From contig JAJLRJ010000008.1 of NCBI GenBank assembly GCA_024195265.1, positions 6,015,488 through 6,079,487 on the forward strand: DNA of 64,000 nt, read 5' to 3'. The notes below the pieces were generated by a model, which saw only the letters and a list, made by a program, of their open reading frames with translations, was not told the origin of the DNA and searched no databases. Below are positions 43,943-56,900 of the stretch, in pieces. The stretch's first letter is position 1, and each line of letters begins with the position of its first letter. The position numbers and the translations under genes are program-made. The DNA comes from Dendrophyllia cribrosa (lineage: Eukaryota; Cnidaria; Anthozoa; Scleractinia; Dendrophylliidae).

Positions 43943-44749
43943 GCTGTCTCTATTTTCGTTCACTGACGTTCGACATGGCATGATACACTGTTCAACATTT
44001 GTTGAACAGCCGTTGCAACATCTGTGAGATCAACAAATGTTAAACCGTATATGATAGGTTTAGTAAGGATTATTTCGACTTTATTTTCACGTTTCTCTGC
44101 AGTATATTTAATGTAAAATGATGTGGGTGGGTTCCTTATGTGATGAGCGGCAAGTCAAAAAGAAAAAGAAAACATTGTTTTGTGAAAAGGGACTTAAGTA
44201 TTTTTTTTTAACACCTACTCTTATCTTTTGACCCTATTTACTGTATTTACACTAACTCTTAATAAAGGATAATTGCAGATATTTTTTATGCAGATCATGA
44301 ACAACAACTAAATCAATTGAATGAAATTTTCTTTGAGGTTGTCAACCCGGTCTAATTACCTTAAACGATTTGATAAAAAAGCTGATCCTTACTTGTTCTC
44401 TTCTCTGAGGCAGGTGCTTCGTGCTTATTGAGCAGCGAAGGTAAATGCCGGGCGGAAAATTTTTTGGATGAACGTAGTGTAAACGAATCTAGTGTACTCT
44501 GTCTTGCCGACCAACTGATCCATGTACTCTGTCTCTACAAACCGGTCTGTGTATTCTGTCATATGACCCAATGGATCTTCCGTAAGCTTGATCCGGTTTA
44601 CCCGAAATTTGAATTGAAAGTTGTAATTTCGACTGAAAGATAGAAGAAAACTGTAAGAAAACCAGGAGCCTAATGTAAAACCGAATGTCGACGAATGCAA
44701 ATAAGAGTCAAATTATAACCTGCGTTCAGGTGATTTTTTTTTCGGAGCA
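43943..44749. other. Upstream flank of HIRA, no gene recognised
   Basis: Short open frames on both strands around 44425-44700 show only repeated GTACTCTGTC strings and no domain. Confidence 0.4.
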
Positions 44750-44987
44750 CGAGAGCTCGAAAGCGCGAAAGTCGACGGAAGGGCGCAGGCCGCGGGGAGG
44801 GAAAAAAGAACGCGGGTGTCCGCTTGATCATAAAATCCGCGAATTTGAAAAGACTGGGAACGACTCATATACGCCAGCCGTGAGTCCAGCCGTGCAGACA
44901 GCGGTATCAACCATGGTTGAAAATTATCAAGATGGCGGCGTGATACACTCTATCTGACAGCGATTGTTTTCCGTGATTTTAACCGAA
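44750..44987 (+). promoter_or_regulatory. HIRA promoter/5' UTR, CpG-rich with YY1-like initiator
   Basis: This is a local CpG-rich patch (GGCCGCGGGG, GAACGCGGG) with no TATA box. TCAAGATGGCGGCG at about 44928-44941 is a strong match to the YY1 site AAnATGGCG, which often sits at transcription starts (established). It also yields tiny upstream frames (ATGGCGGCGTGA) before the HIRA start at 44988. Confidence 0.55.
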
Positions 44988-47900
44988 ATGAGATTGTTAA
45001 AACCAAGCTGGGTTTCTCACGAAGGTAAGATACTCTTTGATGTAGTATTTCTTGCGTAGTTTGATGTAATTTCTGTCAGTTTTATGCATGTATTTCTTGT
45101 ATTTTTTAATCATCCACTTGCATCATTTTCGAACGACTTAAAACTCGTTAACGTAAAAAACGTTGCGTGACCATCTAAATAATCGCTGCTAAGGAACTTG
45201 TTAAGGTATTTAACAGTTAATTTGCGATATTGTAGTCAAAGACGCAGTGGTCTAAAAATCGATAATTACCCGAGCTCTAGATCCTACAGTAGCTACAGTC
45301 TGTTCTCGTGGTCACAGGTCGATCACCTCGTGTTGTGTCGTCAAACTGAACACTTTGCTCCACTGATTTGCAATGTCTTTAACCCTTTCACTCCGAGAGT
45401 AAATTATCGTGACATGTAGTGCAGTTCTAACTTTTTAGTCTGTGGACGAAATCCTATGCATGGTGTGACCATTCAAATGAAGCCAGTACTTTTGCATGGT
45501 AACATTTGTTTTCCTATATTTTTACAAAATGAAATTTGGGATTTTTCTTGAATTTTGATGTTTGGCACTCGTGGGAGTTAAAGGGTAAACCCAGGCTCTG
45601 ATACCTTAATCCCAGTTTTTAATTGCTATGTAGCTAATAAAAACAATCTATACTATTTAAGACAACTTCAAATGTGCAAATTGATAAAACCTGTGATTTG
45701 TCACAGACTGGATTTATTCAAATGCTAGGGTTTAGCCTGCAATAGAGTAGCAACCCACCCTTGTGGGGGGGGGGGGGGGGGGTGGGGGGGTGGGGGTAGT
45801 GGCGGTTAGCAGCAATTCCGCTAGAACTGTACTTCATGCGTTATGCTTCTTATAATATCATTTGATTTAAGAGTTTCTTTGGTAAAGCAAATCTGTTCCA
45901 ATTGCAGGCCGACCTCTGTTTTCAATTGACATTCATCCTGATGGATCTCGGTTTGTTATTGGTGGCCAAGGTGGGTCTATAATGTACTTTGATATTAACT
46001 AAGTACTAATCACAGATTGAAAGAGTGTGTTTGATGCCGGGGGAGTCTGAGCACAAGAATGAAAGCGAGGCTTGGAGTGGGTACCAGATTCCAGCCAAGA
46101 GGTGCCCCTGAAAAATGTGCGGTGTGGCTAATTTGGCATTGACTAGAATCTCAAAAAAGCCTGCCTTCATGAGATTAGGAAGCGTTCTCTTATTGTTGAA
46201 CACAATAATGTTGATCTCTGGGACCAGGTAATAGTAATAATTATAATAATAATTTATTTCTATAACGCAAAATCACTACTTGTCCTAAGTGCTTTACAAT
46301 GTATAAGAATATTTAAAAAAAATACAATTACTTTACATATATAAACAATCTTGGACTAGCTAAGTTACATTTCAATTTTAGAAAAGTCATAGGTATTATA
46401 ATTGAAAAACAAAGACAAAAGACGCTACAAATTATGTTTGAAAAGCAAATAACAACAACATTATACCTTATATGCAACATTATATGATACATCCTGTACA
46501 GTGTATGTAATAATTAATTATTACACTGTCATCTTCAATCTTTAATGAGGATGACAAAATCTGAGTACACCTTGTACCTACATGTACATGTATACTTAAA
46601 CATATCATTTTTTTATTTAATGTGATAGGCCTGACTTTAAAAAGTTCATTTCGGAACCAAATAACTCAAATTCATCCACATTTACTTGGGAATGATTGCC
46701 ATAGACTTACAGAACTGAAGTTGAACTTTCCAAAACTAATTATATATTGATGTCTCAGTTGACATTTTTCATACCTACATGTACTTCAGGTGACAAAATT
46801 CATTTGGATTGCGAGGCTAAAAAAGAAATGATCTTTGTTTTGTACATGTAGCTTACATGTACTGTACCAAAATCTACCTTGCCACAAGCTCTCTCTGTAG
46901 TCCAGTGGTTGGATCTGTGGAAGGTCATGGTTTTGACTCCTATTACTAATAAGAGATTCAGAATTTTTCCTTTTTAGTCCAGTACTTGTGACAAAATGAG
47001 TACTTTACTCGCAAGGTAAACATTTTTTTTTACATTGTCCAGGAGATGACTCAGGAAAAGTTACAATCTGGAACTTGGCACCTGTGAAAAATGAAGAAGA
47101 TGAAATGAATGAAAATGTGCCAAAGTTGTTGTGTCAGATGGACAACCATCTTGGTGGGTTAAACATGTGCTGGTATCTTTCAATCAAAATGTTTTCCTCA
47201 TGCATATTAGGTTACATGTACTTGGTATAATGTGCTTGTCTTGAAGTTACAGTGTTCTTCTTTGAAAATGGTGTCTCCTCAATGATATGTCACTTAATGT
47301 CTTTTGACTTGGAAGACATTCTTGTTTATGTTTCCTAATTATACAAATATGCTGCACAATTTGGTTACCTCTTGTTACAAGGATCCAAAGATTTTTTTGT
47401 CCATCATGGTATTTTAATTTACTGATCATTTATTAGCTTAGTTTTTTTGTGTGGATACTTCTTGTGATTTCACCTACATGTAAGTGGTCATCATTCCAGA
47501 TATAAATCTATTACTCAATTGTTTACTTAATTTGTAGTGACATAGTAATTTACATTGTATGGAATTAAAATGTTATTGCTTTGTAATCCTGTTGTAAATC
47601 GATATTTAACAAAACAGTAAAATGCATGTATTCTGGATCCATAAATTGAGCTTTCCTTTCCATTTCAGATGCCTTTTTCTCAAGCATTGAATGGTTTTAA
47701 CGGTTGTGTTACATGTATGTGTTATTTATCAGTAATGGAACTACGTACATGTACTCTGTTTTTTTTTTTAGCATGTGTGAACAGTGTTCGGTGGTCTTGT
47801 AGTGGCAAATACCTTGCCACTGGAGGAGATGACAAACTTATCATGATTTGGCAAATGGCAAGGTACATTGTATGAATTAAAATAATACATGTTTGTATTA

Positions 47901-50900
47901 CATGCAGGGTTCTCCTCATCTAGCAGTAATTGGTAAAATTTATCATCTTTAGCTCCATCCTGGAATAACATCATGTATCAATTGCTGCAGAAGTTATTTT
48001 ACATTGTATCTGCTGCACTGAACTAAGACATTGGGCACGCTTTTGTCTTGAAAGTCTTGTTAAACCATCACATTTGCTTGCAAAACTATTACAACTAAAA
48101 ACTTATACAGTCTGATACATAATTTATTTTGATGCCAAAGCAACTCCTTATTTGAATAAACTCTGAAAACTAAATCGGAGATTTAAAATCATCCTACATT
48201 GCATTATGCATTGCAAACCCTTTTACTAATCATGTATGCTGATGGATTGTGTCTTGGGTATGTCAACCAAATTATGAAGACATGTAGTGTAGTTCTAACT
48301 TTTGAGTCTGTCCACAAAATTCTATGGTGTGACCATTCAAATGAAACCTCTTCAGCAGTACTTTCACATGGTGCCATTAATTTTGTTTTTACAAAATGAA
48401 AACTTGGATTTTTCTTGAATTTTGATTTTTGGCAGTCTTGGAAGTTAAAGGGTTAAAGGTTTGGAAGGTCGTTAATGTATGTCCTGTTTAGGTACATTGT
48501 TGAAAATTGTTTCTAACCTTGACATCAGATGACTCAAGGGGTGACCCCAGGAGTGAACCCAGGAGTGACCCCAGGAGTGACCCCAGGAGTGATCCCAGGA
48601 GTGAACCCAGGAGTGACCCCAGGAGTGACCCCAGGAGTGAAAGTGGCAAAACATTATCAGTTCCATTTCCCCATGTGGAGAATAGAGCGGCATTTACATC
48701 TGTAACCAGTTACATGTCGTACAATATAAGTAATCTTAAAAATGGGGCCCATATTAGTTCAATATGCTTTTAACAGATTTATTCTAATTGATCAATTGAA
48801 CAGATATGTTGGTCCAACTGCAACATTTGGTGGGAACCCAAGCAAGTTGAGCGTAGAACAGTGGAGATGTGTTTACACACTAAGAGGCCACCTTGGAGGT
48901 GGGTAATTAATGGTACAATAATTGAGTGCACAGGTGCACTGTCTATTTTTTTTGTTTGTATTTCTGTTTTGTTAAGATTTTGCTTAAACCCAGAAAATGC
49001 TCTAAATTAAAATTGGAGGCCACATGGAAAAAATGATGCAATGAGAGTGAAGAGTGAGTTCGATGCCAGGGGAGTCTGAGCATGAGAATGAAAGCAACGC
49101 ATAGAGTAGGTGCCAGTTTCCAGTCGAGAGGTGCCCCTAAAAAATGTGCAGGGCAGCTTATTTGGCATTGACCAAAATCTCAAAAAAGCCTGCCTTTTCA
49201 AAAAAGCCTGCCTTTGTGAGATTAGAAAGGGCTCTCCTATTGTTAAATGCAATAAGTCACCACAGTAACTGTTGTTATCACATGTACATGTACTTAGATC
49301 CTAAAATTAGTTTTACCTGTTGCACTGAAATATACATACATGTACATTTAACGCAGCCATTTGTGGTCGGATATCTCTGACCTGTACTGTAGGAAAACTC
49401 AACTTGTTTTTGTATGCTAGAAATCTTGCTTAATGTTGTGTTGTTGTTTTTTACACTAGACGTGTTAGACCTTGCTTGGTCCCCCGATGACAGCTTCTTG
49501 GCCTCTGGAAGTGTTGACAACACAATCACAATATGGAATGCTCAAAGATTCCCAGGTTTGCAGTTCTTATCAAACAATGTCATGTGTTTAAAAAATCTCA
49601 CACTTAAGATACAGTTTGTATTATTATAATACATTATACATACAGTATCATAGCTCAATTGGCACAGCTGTATGGCCTTTTTTGAGCTATTTTGAAAAAA
49701 ATAGCTCATTAGCAGGCGCAAAGGTTGGTTTGTGATGTTAGTATGTTTGTTAGTTTGTTTGTTTGTTTGTATGTATGTCTTGGGTTATGTCACACCAATC
49801 AGATTGCCTCTTGTATGTACACCGTGTACTATGTCAGCCAATCAAATTTTCGCTTCTAAAATGGTATTACTGAAGGTCAAAGAAGGGCACTTGACATGAA
49901 TTGAAAATCAGCCATCTTGAATCTCCGCGATTGTTGCCGCAAACACTAAAAGTGTAAAGTTTTGAAAATTTGTTGCTTGGGAACTGTTCTCTAATCCCGA
50001 CTGGCTTGCTAACCTGGCAATATCAAGGACATTTATTCGGAAATACCGCCTATAATGTGCCCTATGCATGAATGGTAGAATGGTCTGCGGGGGATGAGAC
50101 GTCCAAAAAATGTGGACTGCGGTTACGTTCATAGGTGAGCTTATACTGAAGTATGAGTATAGTTTTATTGTAAAAACGGCAAGCCGATTTCAAATAATAT
50201 GATGCGGAACATGAATTGTATGTTTCAAGCCTGGGTTTCAAGAGATTACTATTTAAAATTGGATTTTTTTTTGTCAGACACGCTGTCTGCACGTGAAAAT
50301 GTTGAACTTTGTCCTAAAAGAAACTTGTCCGTGATGCATGGAGTTCAACAGAGAAAATGTAATGCAATTAATCTACAATTTACAGTATGTAAAACGTTTA
50401 TCTTTCTTTGAATTAATATGAGCTGATGTGTAGGTTATTAATTGTATGCCTCAAGCGATTACTATAAGCGAGAAGCGACTGTATTTTGTATGAGCAGTCA
50501 CGTTGTGTGCACGTGCAAATATTGAACTTTGTCCTTATAGAAACTGGTACGTGATGAAATTCAACATGTTTTCGAGAAAACGTAATGTAATTAATTTATA
50601 TGGTGCGTTAAAAAACGCCTGTTTAAAAAATATTAGTTGCAATTTACTAGGAAACAAGCAAAATTCATTTTGGATGCGCTAAGTTTCTGCTGGTCGACAT
50701 TACAGGAAAAGGTGTTTGGTTCCAAATGTTAACCTCAACAATGTTCGTGTAAGTAATTCAATTAGCTTGTGGTTTTGAGTCGAAAACAATTTAATCTAAT
50801 TAGTTCTGTTTCTATTTGCACGACTTTTTTGTGGAGAATAAAAACAGTTGTTTAAATAATATTAGTTCCAATTTACTAGGAGACTACTTATATTCATTTT

Positions 50901-53900
50901 TCATGCGTTTAGTTTCTGTGAAAGACTTTTCTGGTTGACATTACAGAAACAGGTGGTTCAAAGAATTTTCGTGTCACTAATTTAATTAGCTTGTGGTTTG
51001 GAGTTGAAAACAATTTAATTTAATTAGTTTGCGTCTTCCAGGCCAAAGGAACCTTTTCCACGTGTCTTTTGTGAATAATAAAAGAAACCTTTAAAAAAAG
51101 GCTAGATACAAATTTCCAGGAAATACTGATAAGCCTTCAATTTGGATATATCAAATTTATGTGCAGGACTTTTCTGGTTGACATTTAATTTAATACACTC
51201 ATTACTGAAACAAGTTGCTCATTTCACTGGGGCCGTAGTTTCGTCAAAAAATAACTCCGGAAATCCCGTGAAAAAAAGCTAGCCGAGAAACGGGACCCAG
51301 TTGGTTATCTCGGTATTTTTTTGGTAGTGGGCGGGCCGGAGGATTTGAAAAACGTATATCTGCAAGCGGTTATTTGTGCGAGTTAACTTCCGCTGTTTTG
51401 TTACTTTCACCATTTCATATAATTTAGGTAATTTTCAAAATAGCTCATGCACGCAATGCATGCCTATGTTGCAGAAAGGAGTGGCTGCTTTTATTATTTC
51501 CATTAGATCTAGTTGGGAGAATGAAGGAGTTAGTTTCTAAAGAAACTGTGGTGATGCATTAGTGGGGGAGTGAAACATGAAAATTTGGTGTTATCAACTG
51601 GTCTCTGAGCACAGGGTTCTCAATAACTTTTTAATCAACTGTTTCATTTTAATTGGTTAACAGCCGTAACAATGTGGCACATGGCAAAAGGTCTTACTAA
51701 GCTTTGTATTGAAACACTTATTCACAGTGCTCGAAACGTCAGCTTTTTAATTTTTTTTTGCGGTGGCATGCAATTTACCTTAGTTATCAGCTCAGCTGAT
51801 AATACTAAATTTTCATATACATAGTTGGGAGTTGTTTTCATTGTAAAATTCAAAGCCATTTATCTTTGGTGATGGGTTTCCTTAATTTGTATTACGACCC
51901 ATATGCTTGATCATGCATTGATATAACAAGGAAAAAAAATGTATTCAGACTGGTTTTGGGGATAAAATGGTTAGGTGGTATAAACCTGAAATGTAAGGGA
52001 GGTCAGTTCATTGTGCATGTTCATAATTTAATGATATTTTAGAATAAAATAATAGTTAATGTTGGAAAGCAACATCAATCCGAGCCCGCAATCACCACTG
52101 CGGCCTCTTCCTGCATATAATTCCTTATTTGGCACTTGTCTTCCTTATTTGGCTCCTGTCAATCAAACAGGTTAAATCATGTGAGCTTTCTCAATCGCCC
52201 TCATCTCAGAAGGCTGCAAGTTTCACCACAGCTAGATTGATCCCTCCCGCCCTCCCTTATTGTCTCTGTAAGAATTGCTATGTTATCTAGACCTTAGTCA
52301 CATGCTCTTTTGATGTATGGAGAATTCCTTCTTAAGCCTTGTCAATAAATTAAGGGCGGGGAATTGCTGCCTGCGGCACCCTTTCAGCCCTGTGCTGAAG
52401 CCCCGTCAGGGAGGGGGCATACGATACTTGCTGGACTGGGTTAACTTGGCCCCAGGACATTACCCCAGCGTCGATGCCCGCCTTGCAGTACAGGCATGAG
52501 GCACCCCCTCGGCATGGTGCCATGTGCTGAGGCCCCTCGTCTGGTGGGTTTATCCGGTCGGTGGGTTCTATCCGAGCCTTGCCAGTATATTCCCTGCCCA
52601 TTTTTATGCCCACAAATGAGTGGTATCTTTTATTGCTTGTCAAAACATTAAGAACTCTTATAAATTTTTATGTTCAAAAATAATGTCATCTGTAATAATT
52701 ATTCTTTATCAAATTATTTTGTTTTTAGATGTTGTGACTGTATTAAAAGGCCACAGTGGGATGGTTAAAGGTGTCACATGGGATCCTGTCGGTAAATATC
52801 TTGCTTCTCAGTCAGACGACAAATCCCTTAGGGTGTGGCGCACATCTGATTGGCAGCAAGAAACTGTTGTAACTGAACCGTTTGTTGAATGCAGCGGTAC
52901 AACACATGTCCTTCGTATCAGTTGGTCTCCGGATGGACACTATGTAGTGTCAGCACACGCCATGAATAATTCTGGCCCTGTGGCAAAGATCCTGGAGAGG
53001 GATGGCTGGAAGATGAAAATGGATTTTGTTGGTCACAGGAAAGCTATCACTTGTGTGGTAAGATAACAAGATTATAATTATTAAATAAATGTAAATTTGT
53101 TGAGATTAACACATGGTACTGTACAGTACAAAAAAAATAGCAAATCTGATAAATGAAGAAAGATGGTAAATTGTTAAGCTTGATAATGAATTTAGAAAGA
53201 TGTAATGTTTACCCTGTCACGAGTGTGGGACAAAGAAAGAGAGGATTCAAACCTATGACCTTCCGCACACTGGTCTGATGCTTTAACTATGAGCTATGAG
53301 AGACTCGAGGCAAGCTAATGTAGCTTAAGGCCACATACTAGGTTTATGACATACATGTACCTCGACCTGCATACTGCTAGTATGTGGTGTACAGCTGTAC
53401 ATGTAGCTTGCCACAAGTCTCTCGTAGCTCTGTGGTTAGAGCATCTGACGGCAGTGTGCACAAGGTCGTGGAACTCAGATTTTTTTATTTTTTCCCACGC
53501 TCGTGACATGATGAACATTACCAGTACATCTTTCTCAATAACAAATCTTTATCCAGGGTAGCCACTTCCATTTAGTAATTATATGCACATGTACACTGTT
53601 ACTGTACAGTTATGACAGTGTTAGTGTGATTACCCTTGTCAGAGGGTGACCTTTAGTGTATGTGGTCATCAGTTGTCCTTTATATGTGCCACATGGACCA
53701 AGCAAAAGTACTGCCAAAGAGGTTTCATTTGAATTGGTCACACAGACTCAAAAGTTAGAACAACACAGTCTACATGTCTCCAAAATTAAAGGGTTGCCTG
53801 GAAAAAAAGCCCTAAGTGACTTCTGATAAACTGCTAGATTCTCCTTCCAAATTGCCTTGTATTCCCTTGTGAAACATAGGGAGAATTTGATGTTACATCA

Positions 53901-56900
53901 AAAGTCACTTAGGGTTTTGTTCCGCGCACCCCTTCAATTGATGTTAGGATTGAAATCGTTAAGCCTTTATGTACGTATAATATTTTGTCTCTTAATACAA
54001 ATATCTTAAGTAATGTCCTGCTTGTGATTAATTTTGATAATCATTGAAAAAATAATAATAAAAATTCAGGTAGTTCCAACAGGGAAGTTTGGATAGTAAC
54101 TTCATGTCATGTTTGATCATTGCACAGAGGTTCAATCCCAAACTGTTTGTGAAGAAAGTGAGTGAGGACTCTTCCAAACTCAAGGTACAGATTTTACTGT
54201 AAATTTATGTTAGACAGTTAGCAAACTTACATGTATGACAGCATGACGTGTAATGTCTGGTGTGCATGCTTAATTTGCCCCTGTTACAAGATTGGGATCA
54301 ACCTTGTGCATGTACTGTTGTAGGACTGAAGTCTTGCATTGTCATTATATTACATGTACATGTACAGGTGTACAGTGTATATAAGACTTTATTCGAACTC
54401 CAACATATACAATAATTATAATATACATAATAAAATATTATGTAAAAAAAGATAACTGAACAATACTACAAAGGGAACAATAAGGAGAGTTTGAAAAGAG
54501 GCTAGCGAATGGGCATGAGGTACATGTACCATTGAGGGAAGCCCCTATTATACTACTATTAATTACTACATTACATTGTACACTGTATCTGCTTTTTTTG
54601 TCATGCAAGCAAGGGTAAAACTGAAGAACAGCTCACCTCCACCGACTGTCGGCCAACTGTCGGCTGACTGTTGGCCGACAGTCGGTGGAGGTGAGCTGTT
54701 CTTCACTTTTACCCGAGCAAGAACTATTACATGTACTTGGACACTAAATACAGTATGAATATGGCACAACATTTCTTGTTAATAATGGTACTTTATACAC
54801 TCTTCTCTTTAGCAATATTCTTGCTGTGCAATAGGAAGTAGAGACAGATCTCTTTCAGTGTGGGTAAGTTGACATCTTGTCCACCTGTAATGATATGCTG
54901 GTGTATACTTTTATTTCTGTGTTTAATATTTAATCATTTACATGTACAGTTGAACCTCTCTAATACGGACACCGAAGGGACAGAGCAAAGTGTCCGTATT
55001 AGAAAGGTGTCCGTATTATAGAGGTCACCACGATGACGTCACTTTTAAGACTCCACTGACAGTTATTATTCAGTAACTAAAAACAGGCCCACACTCGTCT
55101 TTTAAGGTGGCTGAACACAGTTTGCGCGCGCTTTTCAATTTCAGCTGCTTACGTGAGTCAGCGCGCGCAGAGTTTTGAGAAAAACAAACGTGGCGCCTGT
55201 TCAGCGATCATTTTATTTTGCTCAGCGTGGATCGCGAAAGTGTTGTTTTTCGTCTTAAAATCAAACAATTTTTTGTTCGTAAAAATGTTTGTTGAATCAA
55301 TAAATAATATATAGAACCATTGAAGAAATACACTGCCTTTTTGGTCGTTTTTGTCTTTGGATCGAGAACCCAGTCAATTGCAACGCATGCGCAGTTGACC
55401 AAAAAATTGTGACTCGATGTTTTAGCGACTTTCCTCGGAAACGTGCTGATTTCTACGAAACTACTCATTAGAATTTCACGAAATTTGGCACAATAATAGT
55501 TCCGAATATGCCGAACTCACCTGCTATCAAAAATTTGAAATCTTACAGAGGAGATTTTTACAAAACGCAAACATATTAAACCACAAATTACGGAAGATCC
55601 CTCTGTCAAAATTACATGAGACCAGTGTTAACATGCGAATATTTTTACGAGTTTACTGGAAACAAATGATGGACAAAATCTAATGACTAGATTTTCTGAA
55701 AATAAAAGAAACCAAATATTGCAGGCTGATTTTCAATCCACCGTGTTGCCATGGCAACACCCTAGAAGCTCAACAAAAATATCAAAATATATAGCTTGTT
55801 GCTTAATCGTATGCCTCGCCAATTTTGGGCGCCCAGACGTTAGTAGTTTTAAAATGACAATGAATGACGCATAGGTACAGTGAAACTGTGTTCAGCCACC
55901 TTAACTGCATCTAAATTGATTAATATACAGCATTGAGACACTGTGTAGCAGTAATGTACTACATTATAAAATTCTCAGCTACATATAAGGTATACGAATC
56001 ACTGTTTTAAAACGAAACGAACTACAACGCAATGCTGCATGTGAAAAAGTAATATAAAGTACAATTCTGAAAACGTCTTTTGATATATGTTTGTAACCAC
56101 AAACAGGAAATTGCATTACTTACTCAAACTATCATCACCTGATCACCGGAGTGTCCGTAATAAAGAGGTTAAGTTTATATGAATTTGCTCTCTGGGGCCG
56201 AGATTTAGTGTCCGTTGTTCGTATTAGAGAGGGTCCGTATTATGGAGGTCTTTTTTAAAGAAAATATGTGAGAATTTTGTCGGGACATAGGAAACTGTCC
56301 GTAATAGAGAGGTGTCCGTAATAGAAAGGTGTCCGTAAGGAGAGGTTCGACTGTACCTCTGAAATATCCCCTTTGGGGATGTGGTGAATAAAGTACCGGT
56401 ATGTATGTATGAATGTATGTACTACTGTTTCCTTGTCCTTGACCATTATAATAGCGACCTTAAGATTTGACTACGAGTACGAAATCAAGTACGAGTATGA
56501 CTTTGGAATTTTAAGATAATTGTATCCCTTGAACTGTAACTCTTTCCTGTTGCTGACTAGCACATAAATAAATGTTAGGGATAAGATTGGTGTGATAATT
56601 AATTATGAAGCACACAAATTTGGTTTGAAAACTCGTACTCGTAGACGTACTCAATCTAGTACTCGTAGTCAAATCTAAAGGTCACTAATAATAACTGCAG
56701 GGGGAGGAGACATGAATTACTTGGTCTTTATTTGCCAAAGAAGTGGGAGAGAAAACATCAGTGTACTAGCTGTAGTCATGTACTGCTAGCTGCATGTAGT
56801 CAATGTACTGCTGGTACATGCACAAGACTGATTATTTAACCTTGGTTTACAAAAAGATCAAGTTTTGTTAAGAAGCTTCCAGAGCTAACCTGGTCAATTT

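Noticed and set aside
48507..48773. [14 protein letters not shown] protein
   Set aside because: It lies in HIRA intron 4 and is a 12-bp minisatellite translation.
52350..52643. 97-residue minus-strand protein in HIRA intron 6
   Set aside because: No ATG-supported gene context; GC-rich insertion with transposon-like composition.
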